The translations under genes were made by a program, and so were the position numbers. The notes under the pieces were generated by a model. The model was not told where the DNA came from, made no database searches, and saw only the letters and a program-made list of their open reading frames with translations. Positions 20,547-32,429 of a DNA stretch of 64,000 bases are shown piece by piece. The stretch is from Achatina immaculata (Eukaryota > Mollusca > Gastropoda > Stylommatophora > Achatinidae): NCBI GenBank assembly GCA_009760885.1, contig CM019717.1, forward strand, positions 46,578,866 through 46,642,865, given 5' to 3'. The stretch's first letter is position 1, and every line of letters begins with the position of its first letter.

Positions 20547-22780
20547 GGCAGCTGAAGAATTAGTAGATGAACTAAGTAGGTATGACATGGACATTACAGC
20601 ATTACAGGAAATCTGATGGGTTGGAGAAGATGTAACAATCATAGGATAAATGGTACTAGTACACGGAGGCATTACCAATGGAAGACATGAACTTTGGACA
20701 GATTCTCTGTCAATAGGAAAGTATGGGACTTTTTGATGGACTTCAGTGCTACCAATGAAAGAATCGGCAGCCTCCGCATCAAGGGAACAAAGAAAAATAT
20801 AACAATGATTAATGTGCATGAACCAACAGAGGATGAAATCAAAAAAGAATTTGACAGCACGTTAGGGAATGTACAGATAAGACCCGGAAACATGATATAC
20901 TTATTATACTAGGAGCTTTCAATGTAAAGATAGGGAAGGAAGAATCACACAGACATCACAGGAAACGAAAGTCTGCATGAAACATGTAATGATACCACAG
21001 CCCAACAAACAACTAAAACGTTTGTTTCTTGATGCTTTGGTTTTTATGCCTGCTCCTGGAGTTATTTTAGGGGCTGATTCAGAAAACTGAATTGGATCAG
21101 CTCTAGTTTCTTAGATATGGCTGAACTGATAAAATTGTAGTCCGCTCTTAACAAGTCTCTTCTGCAGACTTGAGATATAATAACAAGCTGTCTTATTTGA
21201 ATTGGAAATGTATGTATTTAATTTACCCACATTTTTTTATACATTAACTTTTGTTTCACAATTATTCGTCTATTTCCTTTCCTATATTATAGGACATAAA
21301 AAGTGTGTAGCTGAAATGACAGAATCGCATTTGTTTTGTTTTATTACATAATTCTGTGCAAACAAATTAAGATGGTAAATCATGGTTTTCGTAGACTACA
21401 TAAATTTGTATATTAAATATTTCTCAAACTGATCTGTTTGAAAAAGGTGCGCTGTATAACAGTTATGATTGTATATGAGGTGTGGAGAAGGAAGTGCCAT
21501 ATTCCCACTCATATCATTTCATTTTTGCAAATCGAACACCGTAGAGGTTATGGCTACTTCAAGACGGACCTGCTTAAATCATCCCGACGTATTTTGCTAT
21601 ATTTGTGGGGAGTACACACTGAAAGCAAGTAGGAAACCTACTTATGAGTAGACCAAAAATTGTATTTACGTCAAAGAGCATAAAGGTACTGGGAATATGG
21701 AAAAGAAGTACACAATATCTTCATTTACTTCAAAAAAAGCTTATGACGGCATAGATAGGAGCAGCTTATGCAAAATTGCGAAAGAATTTGAAATACCTAA
21801 AAAATTAATCAGTTTGACCAGAATATGCATGGAGGATGCACAAGATACAGTAATGTATAAAGGAAGAAAGTCAGAACCCTTCTATATAAGAACTGCTGTA
21901 AAACAAGGTAATAAATTATTATTCAACATAGTATTAGAAAATGCAGTCAGAAAAGTGAAAGAAGAAAGCGCTAAAATACTAGGATACGCTAACAACATCG
22001 ACCTAGTGGAGCAAACTACGCAAAAAGTCACCAGTACCTGCATATACCTGTGAGATATGGCATAAAAGTGGGTCTGACCTTTAACCAAGATAAGACAGTG
22101 TCTGAAGATATCAAGAGACCAGGGGCAGAATGATCCAGATTATATAAATGTTGGAGATATGATCGTTAGGAAAGCAGAAATATAGAAATATCTAGGCGCA
22201 ACCTTCAACAGAAGCAACATAGTAAGCGATGAAATTAAAAGCCGAGTACAAACAGGGAATCAAATATACTTTGCCTTGCAACACCTGTTAAATCCAAAAT
22301 CCTGTACCAAAGCACCAAAATATACTACAAAACTATAATAAGATCAGCCGTCATGTATGGATCAGAGACGTGGAGTACAACAAAGAACAATGAACAACAA
22401 TTGCAGGTCTTTGAGAACAAAATCCTAAGAAAAATCATTGGGCCCATAAAGGATACCAACAGTGGAGAATGGAGAGCTAGAAAGAACACTGAACTGAACA
22501 GCTTATTTAAATCCCAAGAAATTATAAATGTCTTGAAACCGAACAGATTACACTGGTTGGGCCATGCAGAAAGAATGGAAGTAAATAGACAAATGAAAAT
22601 GATACCAAGGGGTAGACCAAGACAGAGTTGGAAAGACAACACAGAAGAGGATATAAAAGAAACTGGTGTCATCCGCTGAAGAGAGAAGATTAGGAATAGA
22701 GAGAAATAGAGGCGAACTTTATCTGCAGCAGTGAGCCTTAACTGCTCGGAGAGCTGAAGAAGTTATCAACAAACTGAAAT
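20547..22780 (+). mobile_element. LINE D, near-complete but decayed
   Basis: An endonuclease start (ELVDELSRYDMDITALQEI) is followed by LRIKGTKKNITMINVHEPTE (open 20694-20912) and a degraded GAFNVKIG. After about 750 bases of unclear sequence, the RT resumes at 21697-22053: FTSKKAYDGIDRSSLCKIAK, then VKQGNKLLFNIVLENAVRK, and ILGYANNIDLV in place of YADD. The C-terminal region at 22353-22679 reads MYGSETWSTTKNNEQQL, then RLHWLGHAERMEVNRQMK and GRPRQSWKDN. The D to N change in the YADD box and the stops make it inactive. The 3' end (SAAVS-type codons, then GAAGAAG) matches fragments at 27.99 and 28.26 kb. Confidence 0.85.
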
Positions 22781-22924
22781 GATAATGTGAAAATAGAGAC
22801 ACTACGTCTGCTATCAGTTTCATATGCTCAGCTGTCTAGACAAGGAAACGGGTCATCCTCACGAATACCATCGTCAGCAGTCGTTCTTCAAGTATACCCC
22901 ATAACTTTTCACATCCATATTCTT

Positions 22925-23165
22925 TCCCTGTGTACAGATTTGATAGATCTCTGTAGAGATTACAGGTTTGATATATCTCTGTAGAGAGTACAGGTTTGAT
23001 TTATTAGATCTCTGTAGAGAGTACAGGTTTTATATATTAGATCTATGTAGAGAGTACAGATTTGATATATTAGATCTCTGTAGAGAGTACAGATTTGATA
23101 TATTAGATCTATGTAGAGAGTACAGATTTGATATATTAGATCTATGTAGAGAGTACAGATTTGCA
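22925..23165 (+). repeat. 33-bp minisatellite, about 7 units
   Basis: Unit TAGATCTATGTAGAGAGTAC then AGATTTGATATAT. The period is a multiple of 3 and gives an open frame of DLCREYRFDIL repeats with no evidence that it is a gene. Confidence 0.95.
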
Positions 23166-24570
23166 GGATGTTTTCTTGGGTCTTTAGATCGTTTTAGCAA
23201 TCATCATCATTATTACCATCATCATCATCCAGAACATGAATAAGAAGAATCCACAACTTGTCCTTCTGAAGACAGAACATGTCAGCTGTTTGGCGGGGGT
23301 GACAATTGAAATGGAACGTGTACGCAACATATAATTAATGAATATACTCAGCTTTACAGCTAACACCGAAAATCACGAAAGAAAGAGTAAGGCAACAGAT
23401 ATAAATTTCTCAGATACTAAAAAGAACCTAGTTATATAGAACTGACCAAAGTTTCGCAGTGAAATTCTGAGTTCTAAAGAGAATAAATTTATCGTCACGT
23501 CGTTTATTGTATGGTCATTATCGTACTTCAATCTTTGCGTTTTATAACAAATTCTAGGCAATCCCCAGCTACTCTTTCATATAAATGACAGTTCTAACAC
23601 TGGAAAACAAGCACTTTCCTTTAAGCTGGCAGAAATGTAAAGCGTTCAGAAGTTCAGTACGTCCGCAGAATAAAATGACAAAAAAATAAGCAATCTTCAG
23701 TCAACCGAGCGCTTTCCAACGAGGCCACTGTCACAAATGATATACATTAACTAGTTTCTGGCAACTTTTTTAAAATGCTCATAACAAGTGAACAGTTAAA
23801 AAAAAACTGAACCTAATTTGGCATTTTTTAAAACTTGATCATCCTCGTATTTTATAATGAATTGTTTCTTTTTTTAAATCTGAAATCCTGTTTTTCTTTC
23901 AAGACACTGATATCCTTGAGTAGGATTAAACTGAGTTGAGCCTCTCCTTCAAGGCAGATATTCTTCCAGTTTTAGTTTCACAGCTTCTCGATACCAAGTG
24001 TCAAGTACTCATTTCTGTAACGATGTTGAATGGAGCGGAAAGATGTCGATCTACAGTGAACTTCTTTAGCCCTTAGGAATCTGTTTGCCTTAGCCTGCAG
24101 CTTGCATATGTTGCTCTTTTCTCTAAATAAAAGTGAATAGTTGCTACAAATAAAGACAGAGAAAGTAAAACTCATCATTAAACTGAATACGTACACTTTA
24201 AAAAAAGCACAAATGTTTCTACGTAAGTCAATAACAAACTGACGCTCGTTTGTGTTAAAATATATTTTTTTAAATTGTTAATCTGAGACTCGTTAGAGTA
24301 CTACACAAAAGGGATCTCATCAGGAAGCAGGAAAGCCAGGGTTGTTTTTTTTTCAGGTGTGCACTGGTCCGAGGGTCACATCTTGGGAGACATTGAGGTA
24401 GCACGATTTATAACTTGAGGAAGTAATAGCTTTGAGTCGCACTTCCTGTAGCCTTGAATTTTCTTTCTTTGTTGTCTTGTTGTTACCTGTCCAAGCTGTA
24501 AGGATATTTATTTCCAGAGAAAATTTACCTCAGAACTCATTAGTGAACTTCTTTCTGTTTAACATTACTG
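23166..24570. other. No gene seen
   Basis: AT-rich sequence with (CAT)n at 23200-23230. No recognised repeat or domain. Confidence 0.4.
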
Positions 24571-25161
24571 CGAGGGTGAATCGAATGAAAGTTAAAAAAT
24601 CCTAGTACATTTAGAAATAAATAAATTAATAAAAATCCCTTAGTAGTACTACGTGTAGCAAAAAAAAAAAAAAAGGGTTAGTGACGTCAGTAAATAGATA
24701 CCGCCGTTGTCGGCAAGCAACAACTGAATATAGCACATTTCAAGATGGCGACTACATTGCAAGCGTACCTCAAAGAAGTGAGTTCTGTCATCCGATTCTT
24801 GTCCGTCAAAAATCTAAATCCCTCGGACATGCACCATTAAATACGCGTATCCACGGTGTGCGACGATGACTGTATTTGCAAAGCTCAAGTCTACAAATGG
24901 GTTACGAAGTTCAAGATAGGCATAAAAGCTTTACACGACATCCCTGAGCAAGCATACAAGGTGGTGATTCCTACCAACATTCAGGATTTGTATGTTCTCA
25001 GACGGGGTAAGCTTGTCTGTATTAAGGCGCTGGTTCACATGTGACGTAAATGTATTGCAAAGCAAGGAGGCTGTACTGAGAAACAAGTGTGTTATTTTTA
25101 TTATACAAAATGAAAATTTTGTGTAATTAGAATTTTCTAATTCTCATTTGATTCACACTCG
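24571..25161 (+). mobile_element. mariner relic, internally deleted (591 bp)
   Basis: The ends CGAGGGTGAATCGAATGA and, in reverse complement, CGAGTGTGAATCAAATGA form diverged inverted repeats of about 30 bases. A TA abuts the right end. The plus strand starts MATTLQAYLKEVSSVIRFLS at about 24745, then KNLNPSDMHH, then (after a frame break) AQVYKWVTKFKIGIKALHD, the mariner N-terminal HTH. Shortly after 25040 it reads RKCIAKQGGCTEKQVCY-like residues, the transposase C-terminus. The whole catalytic core is missing. This is the third distinct mariner in the window. Confidence 0.78.
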
Positions 25162-26104
25162 TAAAATAATAAAAGTCTTAATCTCTACACAGTGTATGCT
25201 GCTGTTTTGTACCCTTCGTTTGTACCTTCATTGCTGGTACTTTTGAGAATATTCTTATACAGTGTATCACATCAGATTGGGATTGAAGAGTGGTGGCTTT
25301 TTTTTACTTCTCGAAGGGGACCCAAGAAGTGGACATCTCAGTAAGCTTTGCCTCTTTACAGACCACATCAGTCCCGTCCTCTTAGGTCAGGCCATGGTTG
25401 AAGAAACGCTTGAAGGCTGCACTACACCAAAACTGCTTCATATTCAACGGCCATATCCTTTGTAGGACTTTGCTCTCTTTCTGGTCAGTCTAGAAACATT
25501 ACATTGTCTATCCATGATGCCTACAACCGTGAGGGAGGTGTTGAGAGTGTTTATGATAACCTGGGTTCATAATCTTCTTGTCCTTTCTTTTTTTCCCTCG
25601 TTCCACATGAATTATATCAACCATTACTTTTTCCCTATAGGTCATCACATCGTGTAACACTACCAAAGAAGGGCAACTTTCTTTTCTTGATTGGATCCCA
25701 GGCGCCTGTTTACTTAAACGTTCAGTTTCTCTAAGATGCCTCTGTTGCTCTTTTAACCTTTCCAAGATATTATATTACATCTCACCTCTAAAGAAGTGCT
25801 CAAAATCGCGTCCACATGATCGAAGTGAAAAGAAACGGATTTATGTTTCTAAAATAGTTATCTCCTGCGCAGAAACGTCAGATCTAAGATATACCTGACA
25901 AAGCAAAGCTAGCGGTGAACCTGCTTCTTCGATGTGCTTCCATAGTAACTGGCCAAAACCGCAAACGAGATACTGGTTCAAAGTGGTTCACGTTGTGATG
26001 GAGCTTACACAGAAACCAAGCGTTTCAGGTCACTAGGAGGCCATTGCTCCCAACTTGTGTACTCTCTGGGAAATGAGAAAAGTTATATTAGTTATCCAAC
26101 ATGC
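25162..26104. other. No gene recognised
   Basis: Open frames 25262-25465 (+) and 25508-25765 (-) have no recognised domain. No repeat matched. Confidence 0.4.
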
Positions 26105-26370
26105 TTGGGACCACAGATGATCGTGCATTACTGCAGGGATGATTTATCAGGGCCAGAGACGATCGTGCAAATACTGCAGGGATGATTTATCAAGGCCACA
26201 GGTGATCGTCCAATACTGCAGGGATGATTTATCAAGGCCACAGATGATCGTCCAATACTGCAGGGATGATTTATCAAGGCCACAGATGATCGTCCAATAC
26301 TGCAGGGATGATTTATCAAGGCCACAGGTGATCGTCCAATACTGCAGGGATGATTTATCAAGGCCAGAGA
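26105..26370 (+). repeat. 42-bp minisatellite, about 6 units
   Basis: Unit GATCGTCCAATACTGCAGGG then ATGATTTATCAAGGCCACAG then AT. The period is a multiple of 3, so both strands stay open through it (DDLSRPQMIVQYCR and the antisense). Confidence 0.95.
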
Positions 26371-26540
26371 TCCAGAGATGGCTAAGGCCTGTCTCGCCTC
26401 TTGGTTGGTGTTCTTAATTAAACTAGTGAACGTGACTAACGACCTAGAGCTAGACTTGCTCCTCACGGTGCAGTGTGCTCGGGTCCAGGTCTTCAAGGTT
26501 GTGAATGTAATTCTCTCTAAATCTGACTTTAAGATAAATG

Positions 26541-26840
26541 ACGACTGCGGTAAAACTGGTTCTAGATGGAGGTGCATGGTTCAGTTAAAAAATAAAAAAA
26601 AGATGAAAGAGTGAGGAAAGTTGGCAGAAACAAGAATGGCAGAAAGTAAGATGAGTGCATACAAATAAATAACATACAATAATCCAATATTTCTACAAAG
26701 GCCTTTTTCAAGGATCACGTACAAAAACAACACAACAGATAAAGACGCGAAAAATAGATGAAAAATATAGACTTAGCTTCCCCCCTCCCCCATCCCCACC
26801 CGTCTCCTCGAAGTAAGAAAGACAGGGACAAAATGTGACT
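26541..26840 (-). mobile_element. Penelope-like element 3'-tail repeat
   Basis: Shares GACTGCGGTAAAACTGGTT, the GAAAG..AAGATGAG block, CAATATTTC, CAAGGATCACGTACA and GAAAAATAGATGAAAAA with the 3' flank of the Penelope-like ORF at 55.45-55.68 kb and with 58993-59200. The reverse complement near 26690-26720 has a decayed hammerhead-like order (CTTGAAA, hairpin, GAAATATTGG). Confidence 0.65.
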
Positions 26841-27409
26841 TTATGCTGCATTTAGAGGATCATCTCAACTTCATTAAAATCCTACTAGATAGTTCCAAGG
26901 AAACAAATAACTATCATCATCATCAGAAGAAGAAGAAGAAGAGAAATCCTGTCAGTCCCATTGCAGCAATAAAATACAATACCAATACCCTGACAACATT
27001 CTTGCTTACTCTGACACTGCGTCACAACAAGTCTTGAAATCAATGATTTCCGACGGAGCAAACAACATGGTGTCACCAACAAACCAGGTTTCGCCATGTT
27101 TACTTCCCCAAATATAGACCATTTTCCCAGCCTCCTCCATCATCTCTGCCTCATTCAGCAACACACCCGCACACAAGCTCTCACACCCTCACACTTACCG
27201 TGGAGAGCGTAATCAGTTTAATACGGTCTTTTCTAATCTAATTATGGCGCCAGGGTTATTTTTATTTACTATTGTGTCTGCGCGAGTGGTATGTGTGGGA
27301 GCTAGGAAACTCCACGCTCTGACGACAAAGTCTGGAGACAGCATCCTGGATGAACTTAGCCAAGTTGTAGTTTAAAAAGAGAAAACTAAACTTTATTGAT
27401 ATTTTAACC
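26841..27409. other. No gene seen
   Basis: Unrecognised sequence with short CAT/GAA runs near 26915. Confidence 0.4.
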
Positions 27410-27850
27410 TTGTACTATCTCCCTGTAATTGGGAGCTGGTGTTCTTTGCAGCCGAAGCTGTGGAGGTGTTGGGCTACAGCATCGTATCGACCTGGGGGGG
27501 GGGGCGGGTTGTGGCAGCTATTTTCATCAGTCCCAGAGTACAGTTAAAAAGTAGGAGGGGGTGTGCAATGCTTCTTTAGCAGACTCCACTACCGTGGGGA
27601 CTATGGCAATCTCCCCCCCCCCTTAGCCAGGCTAGGCCTGTTACTAGGGGTACAGACGGATAGGTGGGACAGGGTCTTGGTCAGCTAAGGTTCGCTAACC
27701 CCGACGCTAGCATATCAGCTAAGGTTCGCTAACCCCGACGCTAGCATATCAGCAATGGGTCGCTAACCCTGACACTAGCATATTAGCTATGGGTCGCTAA
27801 CCATGACGCTAGCATATCAGCTATAGGTCGCTGATTGCCAGATCAGACAG
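27410..27850 (+). mobile_element. Repeat R1 copy with about 5 VNTR units
   Basis: Starts GGGAGCTGGTGTTCTTTGCA, then TACAGCATCGTATCG, then GCAATGCTTCTTTAGCAGAC, ACAGGGTCTTGGTCAGCTAA, five GTTCGCTAACCCCGACGCTA-type units, and ends GGTCGCTGATTGCCAGATC. Homologous over its length to 46620-46955. Confidence 0.85.
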
Positions 27851-27989
27851 TGCCTTCACCAACTGGTATTTTCACTAGTTGTTTTTTTTTCAGTCAGATG
27901 CTTAAGTCTTAGAACCTACCCATTAAAGCATTATGTTCCATGTCAATGGTTCTTTTTTACAGACTCCCACTGGATTGCTCAGTGTGTCC

Positions 27990-28160
27990 TCATACCCCTA
28001 TCTTCTTCTTCTTCTTCTTCTTATTCTCCTTTGAGCAGCTGCTGAATTCAGCAACTTTCCAAGCCACTGAAGCTCACTTCTGCAGCCAGGACACACCTTC
28101 TCTGTTCTTAATCTTTTCTTGCGATGTAAATGGGAAGATAAACGTAAGAGAATGGACATG
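27990..28160 (-). mobile_element. LINE D 3' terminus
   Basis: The minus strand shows the SAAVS-like end and a GAAGAAGAAG tail (here CTTCTTCTTC on the plus strand), as at the end of 20547-22780 and in 28262-28570. Confidence 0.6.
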
Positions 28161-28261
28161 ATACAGGCCGGCCAAGTACACCATCAAGGCGGGGAAGCGA
28201 GGAAACTGGAGTTTCATTACTGCCAGACTTTGTTCTGAAGAAAGCACATGATGATGACGAT

Positions 28262-28570
28262 TTTGCATTCTCACATTTTTAGTAGTCTTATTCTTGTTCT
28301 TCTTCTTCTTGGAGCAGCTACAGAATTCAACAGCTATCCCGGCTACTGAGGCTCACCGCTGCAGACAAGACATATCTCCATTCCCTTCTATTCTTGATCT
28401 TTTCTTGCCAAATGTCGATTCCAAGAGCGCATAGTTTGTCTCGCCATCATTGTCTAAGTCTGCCTCTTTATCTTGGTCTATCCTTTTTCATCACTTCTGA
28501 ATTGGCCATCCTTGTTTGTCTATCATCCTCCATTACCTCTAAATGATCGAGTTATCTAGGTCTGGTGTTT
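28262..28570 (-). mobile_element. LINE D-type 3' end
   Basis: The minus-strand frames read a GRLRQ.WRDKLCALGI block, then RREWRYVLSAAVSLSSRDS, then a (GAA)n tail. Two near-identical 3' ends (27990 and 28262) lie in tandem and same orientation, so there were two insertions or a duplication. Confidence 0.7.
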
Positions 28571-28720
28571 TTCCTAGTGCTTGTTACAAGCGGAGTGTTA
28601 AATAATGTGTAGATTTTTTTTTGCCTCTTATCTTCATACCCCACCTCTCCCCATCCCCCTCTTGGATTTTGATCAATATGCCCATATACCCCCAGCCCCA
28701 GAATGTCGAAATCGTTATCA

Positions 28721-28775
28721 TCGTTAAATCTTATTACATATCAGTATGTTAAATCTTATTAGATACCGGTATGAT
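28721..28775 (+). repeat. Left piece of the 25-bp minisatellite
   Basis: Two diverged units with AAATCTTATTAGATACCGGT. The main array lies on the far side of LINE B at 31938-32105. Confidence 0.75.
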
Positions 28776-28789
28776 AACTCTATGAGCTT

Positions 28790-31700
28790 CTGGTGTGTCG
28801 TGCAAGATGACGGACGTTGTTTTTTTTTAACGCTCTCTCCAGCATGCAGAAATCAACGGAATTCCTCTTGATCTGTCACATATCCCGTACCGGGAGTTGG
28901 GCATAAGGCTAACAACCTTATCCTGGTTTAAAGGCGACTCCAGATGGGAAAAAAAAAGATATCGTTACAGAAACTCGCAAGGAGACCAACGAGCATGAGG
29001 GATGCCAACTCCAAAGAGCTCATTCGTCGGCCCCAAACATGTGACAAATATTGGATTCTGGAACGTAAGAACGATGGCGGCACCAACAAAAACTACTCAG
29101 GCAATCAAAGAAATGGAGAGATGCCATCAGTGAAATGCGATGGCTAGAAGCAGGTAAAAGATCGGCGGAAAACGGTAAGTTAATAATACATTCAGGCAGA
29201 GAGGATGGGAAACACCAGGATGGGGTAGGTATTATTACGTCAAATGTAGCAGCAAAGATCCTTGTAGAATGGGAAGCAGTGAACAGTCGTATAATAAGAG
29301 CACGATACAACCTAAGACACGGAAGAATTACAATAATACAGTGTTATGCACCCACGAACGATGGAGATGATGAGGTGAAAGACGATTTCTACCACCAAGT
29401 ACAACAAATCATCAACAAAGTCCCTAAACACGACATCCTAATTGCTATGGGGGACTTCAACGCTAAGGTAGAGAAAGATAACACCGACGTTGAAAAAGTA
29501 ATGGGGAAAGAAGGAACTGACATGGTTAATCAGAATGGAGAAAGATTAATTGAAATATGTCTAACAGATGGCATGGTCATTGGGGGCACAATATTTCCAC
29601 ACAAAGAGATACATAAAACATCGTGGATATCTCCAGATGATAGAACTAGAAACCAGATAGATCATTTTTGCATTAGAAAGCAATACACAACATCTCTGAT
29701 AGATGTAATGGCTTATAGGGGTGCAGATATTAACAGTGATCACAACCTGTGTATAGGGAAAATAAAACTAAAACTGAAAAGCCAACACAAGAAATCAGTT
29801 CACAGAAAGATAAACAGCCACAGCCTACAAGAAGAGAATACTAACAGTAATTTCAATCAGGAACTTGCCAATCATTCCACAACACCCAGTGAAGTAGAGG
29901 AGATAGGTATAGATGAATCATGGAATTCTTACAGCACAGCCATAATCACAGCAGCAAAAGCAAGCGCTGGGCTGAAAAAAAAAACAAATAAAAAAGCATA
30001 GATATCAGAAAACACATGGACGTACATACATGAAAGACGAGCAGCCAAACTAGACATGTTGAATGTAAAAACAGATCTTGGGAAAGATCTGGCGAAAGCA
30101 ACATACAAAGAAATAGACAAGAAAGTAAAACTTTCAGCTAGAAGAGTTAAAAGAGAATACATAGACAATATGGCGAAAGATGCGAGAGAAAGCAGCAAAA
30201 ACAGAGTCAGCAAAACTTTATATAACATACAAAAGAGGCTAACAGGTACTATTACATCTAAAGAAAGACCAATCCTTAGCAAAACTGGAACTCTATTAAC
30301 ATCAAGTAAAGACCAAAAGCAAAGATGGGCCAAACACTTCTAAGAAATACTTAATCGACCACACCCAAAAGAATTGTTAAACCTTGAAACTGACTTACCA
30401 GCCCCACAACTAAATGTCAACCTATATGAAATTAAATTGCAAAGAATTGAAACAGCAATGAATTTAATGGCTAACAACAAAGCTGCAGTTGAAGATGAAA
30501 TAACACCCGAAATGTTAAAAGCTATCAATAGTAGCAACATGAGACAACTATAGAAAATGTTTAATAAGATTTGGAAAGAAGAAGAGGTCCCTTCTAAATG
30601 GAAAATAAGGAATCATTGTTAAAATACAAAAAAGGCAACCTTAGTGACTGTAACAATTGCAGAGGAGTAACCTTAATATCAGCTGTGTCAAAAGTATTTT
30701 GCAAGGTCATTTTGAATAGACTTAAAGATATAGTGATAACTGCAATGAGAGAAGAACAAGCAGGATTTCGAAAGGGGAGAAGCTGTCTCGACCAGATCTT
30801 TACTCTAAATGTTTAATATTTGAAGAACATATTGAAAAGCAGAAACCATTAATACTGAACTTCACAGACTTTAAAAAGGCATTTGATAGCATACACAGAG
30901 ATTCATTACGGAGAATTTTAAGTGTATATGGAATACCATCTAAAATTGTCAACATCATTAAGGACTTATACAATGGATATGTTTGTGCAGTCAAAACAGA
31001 AGAAGGGATGAGTGAATGGTTCCAGATTGAAACAGGCTTGAAACAAGGATGTATAATGTCTCCTTTGCTTTTTGGAATTACACTAGACTTCATAATTAAA
31101 AAATGCTGCACATATAACATAGGTATTTACTGGGTATATGGGACCAAACTAGAAGATCTTGATTTTGCTGATGACATAACTTTTATCAGTAACAATGTGA
31201 ATTCCATGCAAGAAAAAACAGATAGCCTGTCTTCACTGGCTAGCAAAATAGGACTTGAAATTAACAAAGACAACAAAATTAATGAAAATTCCCCTTAATC
31301 AAAATGGAAAACTACACGTAGAATGGACAGATATTGAAGAAGTCAATCAATTTGCATACCTTGGCAGCTACATAGACCAGGATGGTGACACCAGAAAGGA
31401 AGTTAGAATTGCAAAAGCAGCATCGATCTTCAAGAATATTGAGAACATATGGAATTCAAACGTTATAAACACAAAAACCAAGTTAAGACTATTCAATTCA
31501 AATGTAATGTTTATGCATGCGAAAGCTGGAAAACAACTAAAGAAATAGAAAGAAATTAGACCCTTTTGAAAACAAATGCTTAAGGAAAATACTCGGCATC
31601 AAGTGGAACAAATTCAAGAACAATGTAGAGATAAGACAGATGACTGAACAACAACCAGTCTCATGGTGATCAGGAAAAGGAGATGGATATATGTTGGTCA

Positions 31701-31930
31701 CGTGATGAGAAGAAACGATCAGAGAATCCCAAAACAAGCTATCAAATGGAACACAACAGGCCAAAGAAAAAGAGGCAGACCACGTGAAACTCTGAAGAAG
31801 ACATTGTTAAGAGAGTCCAAATTAATAGGCATAGAATCTCTTGATGAGGTTGAAAAGCTCGCCGAAGACAGGCAAAATTGGCGAACTACCTTGTGAACCC
31901 TTTGTGACGTTTAACGGCACGGGAAGGATA
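28790..31930 (+). mobile_element. LINE B (RTE-like), near full length
   Basis: The ORF begins with an apurinic-type endonuclease: IGFWNVRTM at about 29050 (shifted frame), then 29135-30001 with YNLRHGRITIIQCYAPTND, MGDFNAKV, WISPDDRTRNQIDHF and GADINSDHNL. The linker is open at 30056-30343. RT blocks are broken across frames: NCRGVTLISAVSKVFCKVIL, EEQAGFRKGRSCLDQIFTLN, FTDFKKAFDSIHRDSLRRIL, TGLKQGCIMSPLLFG and LEDLDFADDITFIS (the active-site box). Then come the EVNQFAYLGSYIDQDGD region and KRRWIYVGHVMRRNDQR. At least two frameshifts and several stops kill it. It is the best copy of the family and splits the 25-bp minisatellite. Confidence 0.92.
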
Positions 31931-31937
31931 TCATCTT

Positions 31938-32105
31938 ATATAAGATAAGATGATAAATCTTATTAGATACTAATATGATAAATCTTATTAGATACTAGTA
32001 TGATAAATCTTATTAGATACTAGTATGATAAATCTTATTAGATACTAGTATGATAAATCTTATTAGATACTAGTATGATAAATCTTATTAGATACTAGTA
32101 AGACT
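31938..32105 (+). repeat. 25-bp minisatellite, about 6 units
   Basis: Unit TATGATAAATCTTATTAGAT then ACTAG. Nearly identical units just after LINE B. Confidence 0.95.
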
Positions 32106-32224
32106 CCAAACTACGTCAACAATTTGCTTTTATGTCCCTTGTGGACAGATGGGTGCACAACGACTGAAAGATAGCTCCAATCAATAATTCTTGAAAGATC
32201 AAAACTGTTTAGAAATAATTTCCC

Positions 32225-32425
32225 TTACCTCCATCATTTGGTTTCTATACCCTGCATCATTTGCTTCCTATGTATCATTTGGTTTCCATTTGGGTTTCTT
32301 GACCATCATTTGGTTTCAATATCCTCAATAATTTGATTCCAATCCCATCCATCATTTGGTTTCCATACCCTTCATCATTTTGTTTCCATACATCCATATT
32401 TTGATTCCCATACCCTCCATCCCAA
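32225..32425 (+). repeat. 23-bp minisatellite, left part
   Basis: Degenerate units close to CATCATTTGGTTTCCATACC then CTC. The same unit resumes at 33270-33345 beyond LINE H. Confidence 0.85.
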
Positions 32426-32429
32426 CAGC

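Noticed and set aside
22968..23243. Frame of DLCREYRFDIL repeats
   Set aside because: Produced by the 33-bp minisatellite. It ends in CAT repeats and has no flanking coding signal.
26105..26370. Possible CRISPR-like array
   Set aside because: There are no spacers: whole units repeat with point changes, and the genome is eukaryotic. The same applies to the other regular arrays.
26128..26577. Overlapping long frames on both strands at 26.1-26.6 kb
   Set aside because: Both arise from the 42-bp minisatellite and run into a Penelope-tail repeat.
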